The translations under genes were made by a program, and so were the position numbers. Below, one piece after another: positions 55,660-64,000 of a stretch of 64,000 nt of DNA (its first letter is position 1; every line of letters starts with the position of its first letter). This stretch comes from Acheta domesticus (Eukaryota > Arthropoda > Insecta > Orthoptera > Gryllidae). The stretch lies in the NCBI GenBank assembly GCA_031308135.1, contig JAHLJT010008756.1, positions 135,982,949 through 136,046,948 of the forward strand. Direction: 5' to 3'. The notes beneath the pieces are model-generated. The model was given only the letters and a program-made list of their open reading frames with translations, had not been told where the DNA came from and did no database searches.

Positions 55660-57600
55660 ATCGGGAAATATCAATTTTGGTGTAAAGCCTCCTTACGGTT
55701 AGCCACTAGAACGTTCAGACCGAGAGACGGACGGATAATCGGGCAGACAGACGGACGTTTTGCCGTAAATCGATTTTGGGGTATCAAGAACCAAGAAAAC
55801 GTGTATTCTGAGTACATAACTTGTTTGGGGAAGTACTGTACCACATGTAGGAACAAGAAGTATCCAGTTTTTCGTAACCACGGCCCGGCAATAAAAGATT
55901 TTTCTATCGAAAAATACCGCCCGGTAATAAGAGTTTTTTCCTGCAGCATTTCAATACTATCTAAGTATTTTGCGTAAGCAGTAGGTGAGAAAGTAAAAAA
56001 TTAATATGAAATAAAGAACTTCATTACTCAAAATTTCCATAGACCTGTCATGGTGACTAATGTATTGTGATGGTGTTTTTAGCACTGAAATTGTTCCAGT
56101 TTCATCGTGCAAATCAACTTCCTCAGATGTGTAAAATCCATTCTACTATGAACAATGTAAGAAACCTCAAGAGGTGCCACTGAGATGTGAGAATGGCTTA
56201 AGAATGTTCACAAAAAACGATGACAAGTCCTCGTATTAACTATCGGTGTTCAGCACCACACACTTTCTCGAATTTTTCTAAATCTCCAATTTCCGAAAAT
56301 TCGGAGAGTTCAACGGAAAAAAGACCTTCGCCATTTATTTAATCGTCCCTTGTTCTATCCGAGGGAAACACTTAAGAACAAATTCGGAGCAGTTTTTGAG
56401 AAAACAATTGTTTAAAAACATCTTTAATCTGCCTATTTTTCACGCAAAGTTACGTTTTCGAAAAATTGTACATAACCTTATTTCAAGATGTCTTTAAAAA
56501 ATAGATTTCATCGAAGAACCAGTGATGCTACAACAACACTTACTTTCTCGCAATATTGTTAATGGTGATGTAATTTTATAATATGACAATTTCTTGTACT
56601 GCAACTACCATTTGAAAAAGTCTTGAACGAAGCGCGAAAAATACATATTTTTTTTAATTCGAACGTTTAAACGAAAACATCTTTCTGCCGATGAAACAAC
56701 GGTGGCCGTCACTATCACTTCCTGTTATCAGCGCGGCGTTGCAACAATGAGTTGCAAAGAGCAACAATAGCCGGTGGATTCGTTTGGCACTCGCATTTTG
56801 CAAATCAGCATTCTTGATACCGCTACCAACAAAATGCAAATGGATAGAAAAATATAATAATAGTAGGAAATGGTGTGGCATTTACGATGCTATCATCGAA
56901 ATCTTCTTGACAGCTGTCTTGTCTGGACTGAGGCCCACAGCCGCCTCTAAGAGCACTGAAGATGGCCGCAATGCGGCCGAAAAAGCTTTATGCCAAAATA
57001 AACAGTTACGATGAGGAGCCTACATCAAATATTGATTTCAAAAATATAATAATTAAATACAATGTTATATTCAACAAAACAAACTTACCATTTTCGAAAA
57101 ATCAGGGGTGTTCTCGAAAATAACACGCGATTCTCTTAAGCGTCCTTCATGCCATCCGAGAACAAAGTTTAATCAAAACATTTTTGTAGCAATTTTTGAG
57201 AAAAGTTTGAAAATGTTGAGGTTTCATGGAAAGTATCACCAAAATTAAAATATCCATTTCAAATTCAGAAGGCCTCGAGTTCCTTTGAATAAATATTGAC
57301 GAATATCTATTTTGGAGAAAATGGGCTGAATTGGTTGGTGGTATCGTTCACCATACGCGAACAAATAGATGTTTTGCCGGCAATGGGTTTTTCGGTATCA
57401 GTAAAACATATATTTAAAACATATATTTTGAATACACAGTGCGTTAGAGGAAGTAACTTACTGTATATAAGATTAAGATTTATCCACTCTTTCATTTAAG
57501 GCCCGGCAATAAGAGTTTTTCTGTGGAGAAAATTTGCCTTTTTCTGGCGAACGATTAAAAAGCTTTCTTTTCTCACGAAGGAAGGCAAGAAAGTAAAAAA
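55660..57600 (-). repeat. Repeat A pieces in reverse, interrupted
   Basis: Positions 55660-56000 are the head in reverse (GACGGACGTTTTGCCG, GGGGTATCAAGAACC, GAGAAAGTAAAAAATTA). Positions 56270-56540 are a module in reverse. Positions 57080-57600 are a second head-plus-module set. The spacer at 56540-57010 includes ATGGCCGCAATGCGGCCGAA and is otherwise unassigned. Confidence 0.6.
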
Positions 57601-58610
57601 AAAAATGCTCAGATCGGAAGAATCTGGGATGGTTGCTACTAACTGTAATCATTTCATGAAACCGGCGAAAGCTTATCTTATTCACAGCCTTAAAGTAAAT
57701 ATTTTCTTGCTAAACTGGCTTCTAGGCAATACATGCAACAAAATGGACACCGCGCCATTAAGCTTGTTATCTCTGGCTGTTGAAAAACAGCAACGATTCG
57801 AGCCCATCTCACCATTGATGAAACATTTGATTATTTGCATTTCGGCCCAAATGATGGGCGTGAACAAAGGCATCGATTCAACGAAGCTTAATTCTCGCGA
57901 TTGCGACCGTGTTGTAGTCTGTTTTTGGCCCCTGACGCTAATGCTTCATTAAAAATAAATGTTGGTGGATATGTCCAGGCACTGCACAAAAGCAAGCTGC
58001 AAGTTTTTACTTTTTTGTGTAGTTTATTTCGTGCGAGGTGAGCACCGAAGTGGTTTAAGAGAAATTCAAACGTACTATATCAATAGCAATATTTCTCTGT
58101 GACAACGCCATCTACTCTTACATCTTACGTAACAAATCAAAACACAGTTATTCCATAAAACGAGACTTTAATAGTTGGTCACGTAACAAATCACATACAC
58201 TCATACGTTTTAAAGACTCGGAGTTAAAAATATTTCAAAACATAAAATATATAAAAAATCGAAATGCTCAAATAAATGTCACTAGTGGAAAAACTAAAAG
58301 AAGGGTAAATTAACTCCACCGGCGACCTCGTCATAATAAGTATTTTGTTGTAGTCTAAATCAAAGAATACCTGTCACCAACATTCTGTATGAGTTATATT
58401 ACAACTTAACAATCCACCAAGATATTACAATAAGCTTTCTTTCTATTTGAGAAACCTTCAAGAAGCACCGCTTAGATTATGTAGTAAATGTTGAAAGAAA
58501 CGTTATAATACAGTGAATTTATTATAATGTTAGTGGACTATTTGGACGACTATTGTGGACGAATTCTCGACAAAAATCCTCTTATTGTCAGGCCCCGGTC
58601 AACGGAGAAA
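57601..58610. other. Unassigned intronic sequence
   Basis: An open frame at 57605-57952 (115 codons) is unrecognised and partly open in reverse too. The rest is AT-rich. Confidence 0.3.
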
Positions 58611-58614
58611 GTAG

Positions 58615-58875
58615 ATAGGTAGATTGATTGATTGATGTAGCCTTCCCTTGCCATGACTGTTAGGAGCCCTGCTCCGGCATCCGCCTGGTGTTGATCAGAG
58701 AAACACGGAAAACTACTGATCAGAGCAGCCGGCAGCTAGAATTCTCCTCCAGACACTGTCTGAACTGGACCTAGTTGTGTAGCTAGTGTTGAAAATTCTT
58801 CTGGCGTCAGGTGTGTAACCCTAGGGACCTCCCGGTCACAGACTCTGCAGAGTCATCAGTTGATGCCCTGAGCCA
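58615..58875 (-). mobile_element. SINE B, reverse fragment
   Basis: Begins with the reverse tail (GATTGATTGATTGATG). It continues through GCTCCGGCATCCGCCTGG, AACACGGAAAACTACTGATC and AGCAGCCGGCAGCTAG to the head (CCCTAGGGACCTCCCGGTC). Confidence 0.8.
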
Positions 58876-58884
58876 CCCGAGACC

Positions 58885-59110
58885 GAGTGGCGCGGCGCGG
58901 GGCGGGGCGGGGCGGCGGGCACCGCTTCCGGCGGAAGCGAGGCGGCGTGGCGCGGCGCGTGACGCACTGGGCGCGCACGAAGAAATTCCCACGGTGCTTC
59001 CCTCCCCCCCTCAACACCTGCAACGCCCGATTACTCCTCGCTCCGAGTGGGGTTATGGATTCCAGCAAATACCGCAATCATTTGCCAATAAAACATTCCT
59101 CATGACTCAC
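58885..59110. other. CpG-rich patch
   Basis: A GGGGCGGGGCGGGGCGGCGG run and a CGCGGCGCG repeat at 58890-58960. Multiple open frames of biased composition, none called. Confidence 0.3.
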
Positions 59111-59151
59111 TCCGCGCAGTGTTAGCGACTCGAACACCTCTCCCTCCCTTT

Positions 59152-59388
59152 TATACTTCGGTTTTTCTTTCTTGGCGCACGGGGGGGAGTGTCAATAAAA
59201 TGAAATATCTCACGGTATTTCGCGTCGTTCTCGGTTGTGCCGCTAGGAGTTGCAAGATCGCGACTGTATCGAGCAGTGCTGGCGATCATGCGATTCCTGG
59301 CGGCGCAATGGAGAACGACGCGAAATACCGTGAGATATTCCGTTTTATTGCACACCCCCGTGCGCCAAGAAAGAAAAACAGAAGTATA
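59152..59388. mobile_element. Palindromic MITE, family P, copy 6
   Basis: The same subfamily as copy 1: outer TTTTTCTTTCTTGGCGCAC mirrored by GTGCGCCAAGAAAGAAAAA. The core is almost perfectly palindromic. SINE B follows immediately. Confidence 0.92.
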
Positions 59389-59394
59389 TAGTGG

Positions 59395-59810
59395 CACAGG
59401 CCATCAATTCATGTCACTGTGGTCCTTCTGACTAGGAGGTCCTATGGCTCCACTCCCGACGGTGATTAGCTACATAGCTAGGTCGAATTCAACCGCTGTC
59501 TGGAGGAGAATTGTAGCGGCTGGCTGCTCTCATCGGTAGTTGCCCGTGATTTCTACGATCGGCACCAGGCGAATGCCGGAGCAGTACCCCAAACAAACGG
59601 GCCACGGATTGCGCGCGATGTTACCTTACTCTTTCTTGTCCTGTAATCACTCCTTACGTACACACAAAGGCACTTGCACCGCACATTCCGGAAGCTGAGA
59701 GCTTGTGCCGGTTGAGGCGGAGTCCCGTGATAAAAACTGTGTAGAATATTTCCGGGCCCAATGGCCTTAGCAGTGACTCGCTCGCAAACACCAAATAATC
59801 AATCAATGAC
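59395..59810 (+). mobile_element. SINE B copy
   Basis: Head, body (GTAGCGGCTGGCTGCTCTCATCGG, GGCGAATGCCGGAGCAGTACC) and 3' part with (AATC) tail (AATAATCAATCAATG at about 59795). Confidence 0.8.
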
Positions 59811-60109
59811 TCAAATATGTGTAGCCGCTTGACGCCACGACTTGCAACTACTGTGTCTAACGAATGTCATCTTAACCTTTAAATTGGTGAAACTTCGTTT
59901 GTGTACCTGGTAATTTTCGTTCTCATACATGGGCATCGTGAGAACATCAAAGTTCGTCTAGTCCTTTCCCACGACCATACCAAGAACGAACTAGTTCGAA
60001 TTCGTGTGACTTATATTTAAATATACTATTTTTTGAGGAAATATATTTTTTGTGTATTCAAAAAAATATGTATTGTCTGTCTGAAATTTCAGAAGAACTG
60101 CCTTTTTGG
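59811..60109. other. AT-rich intronic sequence
   Basis: Nothing recognised. Confidence 0.3.
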
Positions 60110-60285
60110 TGGCCCCGTGGCCGAGATCGCTAAGCCAGCAGTGCCATTGTGATCTCGGACCGTGGGGTCGCGGGTTCGAGTCTCGCCTCCAGCATGGTTC
60201 TATGTGTTCGTCCTTTCAACCCCTATCATCACCATATCGTTTCATCGTCATATCATAAGGTTAAATACAAAAGTGGTCGCTAATG
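60110..60285 (+). mobile_element. SINE L, Leu-tRNA-like head
   Basis: The head GGCCCCGTGGCCGAGATCGC ... CGCGGGTTCGAGTCTCGCC resembles a class II (Leu/Ser-type) tRNA with A and B boxes. Related copies are at 37540 and 51030, and the ATCATCACCATATC-type tail continues the family. I call a SINE and not a functional tRNA gene: the acceptor stem does not pair cleanly and there are other copies with tails. Confidence 0.7.
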
Positions 60286-60619
60286 ATCTAGTACTTGATG
60301 CGTCGTTAAATAAGAAAAAAAACTACCATTTTTTGGTTTGCCTGGTTATTATAAAACCAATTGAACTGTTCGTACCCTTTTCTGTGACTGTCGGTGTCTC
60401 ACGTACAAGTTGATTACCCAAATAAATATTTCAAACGTGAAAACGCACTCGGGAGGCGCCAGGCTTCGTTAGTTGGCGGTGCCTGCGCACTCCTTGTTCC
60501 GTCATTTCTCGTCACGCCCCGCGCCGTGCATGGATTTGCAATGGGAGCTTGGCCGTTAAGCGGCGGGTGCTCGTGCATAATAACGGGTTTGATTCATTGA
60601 TCCGCCCTCTGCACGTGTT
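60286..60619. other. Unassigned intronic sequence
   Basis: A GC-richer second half (60440-60580), no recognised feature. Confidence 0.3.
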
Positions 60620-61330
60620 GCGCACCCACGCACCTGCCAGCCGCGCCCCGCCCCGCCCCGCCCCCTCGCCAACCTCATTGACTCTCTCGCACCCCCATGC
60701 GACCCCCTCGCGACCTCTCTCACCCCCTCCCGGTCCCTCTCGTCACCCCTCTCGCCCCCTCTCGCCCCTTCATGCCCCCCTTGCACTCTCTCGCACCGCC
60801 CCCACGGTGTTCTCTCGCTAGATGCCCCCACTGCGCTTCTGCGTTTTGTGATTCTGAGCGCTCCTACTGCAGTTGCTATCAGTAAGCGTACCTATCAGCT
60901 GCGCCGCGCTCCACCTCGGGCCACCACGCGTCACTCTCGCGACACCCTTCGCCCCCTTCTGGGTCTTCTCGCGCCCCTCTCGACCCCCCATCGCATCCCT
61001 CGAGCTCCCCACCCACTCCCGAAACCACGCGGCCCCCACCCGCCCCCTCCCGCCCCCTGCCTCCACCACCCGCCCCCTCCCTCCCATTCCCGCCCCCTCC
61101 CTCCCATTCCCGCCCCCTCCCTCCCATTCCCGCCCGCTCCCTTCCATCCCGTCCCGCCTCTCCCGCCCGCTTACCCTCTCGATCCCTTGCGTCCCCACCC
61201 GACCCCCTTGCCCCCTCCTGACCGCCCGCTCCGCCCACATCCCGCTCTCGCCCCCACCCCTCGCGACCCCTTCGCCCCACCCCCTTCGCGCCACCCGCGT
61301 ACCTCTCTCCGGCCACTGGCGCCCCCGGCA
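60620..61330. repeat. C-rich degenerate satellite with a 20-bp tandem core
   Basis: Mostly variants of CCCCCTCTCGC. A clear 20-bp unit (CCCGCCCCCTCCCTCCCATT) is repeated three to four times at about 61070-61135. Long open frames on both strands (183 and 177 codons +, 175 and 150 minus) are proline-rich or glycine/arginine-rich compositional artefacts. Confidence 0.8.
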
Positions 61331-61404
61331 CCTCCAGATTCCCACATGCTACGTCTGCATCTTCTGCTGCTGCGGGCGCGCCTGCTGCTCCAAGTGTAGA
61401 GCGT

Positions 61405-61700
61405 GATGTGCTCGAGGCGTGGCATACCTCCGCCAGTGGACCCTGAAATCCGGAGCAGAGCTACACGTTCCTCCCCCAACGAGGACAGGCTCTTAAGCTC
61501 CCGATATGTTTGGTAGTGTAATGCATGAACGTGTGTGAAGAATAGGATTGAACAAAGTGAGAAAGGAATAATCGGAATCCGTGACTCCCATGTTGGGGTA
61601 CTCGTCTTCGGCATTCGCCTAATGTTGACTGGAGAAACCTCGAAAATCTAGCAATCAGAGCAGCCGGCACGCCGACGCGGCGGCTAGAATTCTCCTCCAG
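61405..61700 (-). mobile_element. SINE B, reverse, degenerate
   Basis: Reverse landmarks are AGCTCCCGATATGTTTGGTAGT, CGGCATTCGCCTAATGTTG, GAGCAGCCGGC and CTAGAATTCTCCTCCAG. A CACGCCGACGCGG insertion lies in the GCCGGC..GCTAG block. Confidence 0.7.
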
Positions 61701-62568
61701 CTCATTGTGCACGGAGTAGTCATTGCCTCATCATAATTAATAATGAATCTGATTGAAGGTACTCAAACGACGGTTCTTCTCACGCGGCATGGCCTTGACA
61801 TGACGCCATTACATGATACAGCTGTTGACACTTTCCCACAGTAATTTAAATAACAATGGTCCCCTATAGGGAAGAAAGTTCATTAATATCAACGACGACG
61901 CGTCGCGACGGAAGTGTCGCACGTGGATGGTCCTCATGGGCCCCTTGCCCCAGAAGCCAATGTTCCGTATTGAAAACTATTGTGCTAATTTTCTATACCA
62001 ACAAAAGTCATTCAATGTATGAATGGTTAACGATATAAATTTTAACAACGTTTAATATGTATGCTGAATACATTTTATATTCACTATAACTGAAAAATTC
62101 TTTATAATTAATCATCACTTGATGATTAATTATAAAGAACACTTGACACTGCACCTGTTACCGCCCCATATTAAAAAACGTGGATGAGCCTATGAATAAC
62201 ACAGTAAAGGCAGCGTTAGACTCATTGTTATCGATAACGTGAACTAATGCAGAAGTTTCAACAATCACGCAAATGAGGATCGCTTGAATGGGCCTTAAGC
62301 CTTTGAGACGATTTTCTTGGCATGTGTTGTGGCAAGAAATCACGAGATAAATGTCAATTTAAATTTTTTTAAATTACAACTGTTGATTTGTTTGCTTATA
62401 GAAAGCATGACACTACTATCTACGATAGTAAGCCTTGTGAAATCATTTTATTTTTAAGATCTTATAAATTATTTCGTTAAAAAAAGCAAAGCAGAACTAT
62501 ACATCGTATATTACAACGCGTTCCACCGCCCCCGCTTTCGCCCTCAAATTCATCGCCCTGCTGGGCGC
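61701..62568. other. Intronic sequence with a perfect 42-bp palindrome
   Basis: No gene recognised. A perfect hairpin lies at 62098-62139: 20-bp arms TTCTTTATAATTAATCATCA and its exact complement, with a 2-base loop. Confidence 0.6.
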
Positions 62569-62570
62569 TA

Positions 62571-63665
62571 AGGTCCGTTCACTCCAACTTTACTTAGCAC
62601 GTAAACAAATGCACGTGGTCGTCACTTGTTCTCATTGGCTGACGGACACCACACTCCTCTTCAGGGCTTCGTGTGCTATGGGAGTTAGGTCCCTTTCAAA
62701 ATTAATTTATTTCTTTACTCTCTACACAAACAGTCGAAATAATTTAAGTAAAATGAGGCACCGAGCGTGACCTTCACTGCCAAACGTCAGCTGCCAACTG
62801 ACCTATTTGAGAAAACAGTCGTTCGCCACGCTGTCGGCGCCGCTCCTGCCAAATTTTATCAGTAGCAGTTCCGTTCTTGAATGAGAAAGTTCTAAAAGAA
62901 TGTTGTATTTTTGTTTGATTAGTGAAAGTTGTGTTTGCTCATTGCGTTATTTGTTTCCACATCTAACACAAGAAGTGAAGCGGTTCCCGGGATAATCCGG
63001 TTTGAACATTCGCAGGGAAAATCCCTCAGAAGTGGTGAGAAGAAGTTGCTATTGATGTGTTTGAATAATTAGCGGCTAAAATCCGTCAATGACTTCGTGG
63101 CCGGTGGAAGAAATGACTGCTGAATTGCAGGTGTCGGTGTCACAAGTGTTTGAAAACTGTGTAATGAATTAAGTCATTGGAAAGGTAACTTCTCCACCTA
63201 AGAAGAGATGTAGAGCAAAAACAGGTGGAGGGTGAGTGCGATGAATCTGTTAATCTGCCATCCGTATTAGTGTGCACATTATTTCGTAGAAACGAATTTC
63301 CATCATAAAAGAAAATGCTTGATGTGGTTAATGAAGATTCGGGACTACCAAATTTTAAAAGAACGTCATTGTATGTTCTATTGAAATTCGTGCTTCGGGT
63401 GGGATTTCACTTCTACCTTGCAAGAACACACGTAAATGTAAGTGTTGTGATATTTAAGCAAAATATATGCATATTTTGGCTGGTATTTTGGGTGTATTAA
63501 ATAAGTACTAGTGAAAATAATATTTTATGACAGTACTGGCTGCAACTCGTGCCGGCATTTGAGTATGGTCGTGGCGCGAATGGCCTAGCCAATCACGAAC
63601 TACAGAGCGGAGGGATACACTCAAAGTTTGTTTACGTGCGGAGTGAAGTTACAGCGAACGGACCT
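62571..63665 (+). mobile_element. DNA transposon, about 1.1 kb, with TA duplication
   Basis: Terminal repeats of about 39 bp start AAGGTCCGTTCACTCCAACT and AAGGTCCGTTCGCTGTAACT (right reversed) and end CACGTAAACAAA. TA flanks both sides. Inside, decayed + strand coding sequence includes P-P-K-K-R-C-R-A-K-T-G (about 63199-63230) and an open segment from 63315, M-L-D-V-V-N-E-D-S-G-L-P-N-F-K-R-T-S-L-Y-V-L-L-K. This resembles the N-terminal region before the DDE core of IS630/Tc1-type transposases seen in invertebrates. The catalytic part is absent, so it is a nonautonomous deletion derivative. Confidence 0.75.
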
Positions 63666-63754
63666 TAGTGTCGCATGCATCCCCCCTTTTCATCGGTTGC
63701 TTCTGCACCAGCCTATGGACGGTGGGGCGCTGCCTCGTGATGTCAATTTTTATT

Positions 63755-63984
63755 GAGATCTTGGCAGTCTGGGTGACGCCGCGTACAAGGCTGTATTCCC
63801 GGCGTTTCGATAATCTTTTCGAGGTCTTCATCAGACTTGGTCTGTGCCGGTCTAGGCAGCCATTTCTCAATTACCTTGCGATGTTATAGTATATTTGTAA
63901 ATTTCCTCCCTGTATAGGAAAAACATGGCCGAAACGTCGTGTACACAGCATTGTAAGCGGCGTCACTCGGACAGCCAAGATCTC
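63755..63984. mobile_element. Foldback element, about 230 bp
   Basis: Arms GAGATCTTGGCAGTCTGGGT and GAGATCTTGGCTGTCCGAGT (right reversed) continue through GACGCCGC, ACAA, GCTGT and CGTTTCG. The unpaired centre is about 110 bp. Confidence 0.8.
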
Positions 63985-64000
63985 AACTCTGGCCGCGGAA

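Noticed and set aside
60110..60195. Functional tRNA gene
   Set aside because: The A and B boxes are good but the acceptor stem pairs poorly, and the sequence is part of a multi-copy SINE with a tail.
61321..61400. Cysteine-rich C-terminal peptide near 61345-61400 as a terminal FLVCR exon
   Set aside because: Does not match FLVCR TM10-TM12 or its tail, and no phase-compatible acceptor with homology was found.
60818..61406. Overlapping proline-rich and glycine/arginine-rich frames of 150-183 codons
   Set aside because: They are open on both strands in a C-rich satellite, which is what composition alone predicts.

Overview
This is animal nuclear DNA. It shows GT-AG introns of up to about 34 kb, tRNA-derived SINEs, MITEs, Tc1-like and non-LTR relics and microsatellites, and no operons or long single-exon genes. 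The repeat content and the compact GC-rich exons in an AT-rich background suggest an arthropod, probably an insect with a large genome. I cannot name the species.

The one recognisable host gene is on the + strand. It is an FLVCR1/FLVCR2-type major facilitator transporter (the heme/choline transporter family). Four consecutive internal exons are present: 14318-14542, 48326-48467, 53524-53821 and 55153-55263. Their splice phases join exactly and give about 258 residues, from late TM3 through TM9 into the start of TM10. The N-terminal exons lie upstream of the window, or were not recognised in the first 14.3 kb. The C-terminal exons lie beyond 64000. All other sequence is intronic.

Layout: 1-14.3 kb holds a G-rich degenerate satellite, a LINE relic, several copies of a long noncoding repeat (repeat A here) and SINEs. 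The first visible exon is at 14.3 kb, squeezed between two SINEs. The 33.8-kb intron that follows carries a 0.83-kb inverted repeat (16.6-19.5 kb), palindromic MITEs, SINEs, a 166-bp minisatellite, CpG-rich tracts, an inverted arrangement of repeats A and D (28.9-37.2 kb), Tigger-like and Tc1-like relics, and ends in a tandem array. Exons 2-4 lie at 48.3-55.3 kb. The last 8.7 kb holds SINEs, MITEs, a C-rich satellite and a 1.1-kb DNA transposon.

The most unusual feature is that two successive exons of this gene are each preceded by a tandem array whose unit is the 3' splice site plus the start of that same exon. Before exon 2 there are 11 regular copies of a 120-bp unit (56 nt of intron end plus 64 nt of exon start) and one diverged copy. 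Before exon 3 there are about 25 copies of a shorter unit (14 nt of exon start plus an (AATC)-rich intron end). Both arrays show higher-order repetition. The donor of exon 4 also has a 16-nt copy 84 nt downstream. The gene therefore carries dozens of potential decoy splice sites. The 1.3-kb intron 3 consists almost entirely of three foldback MITEs.
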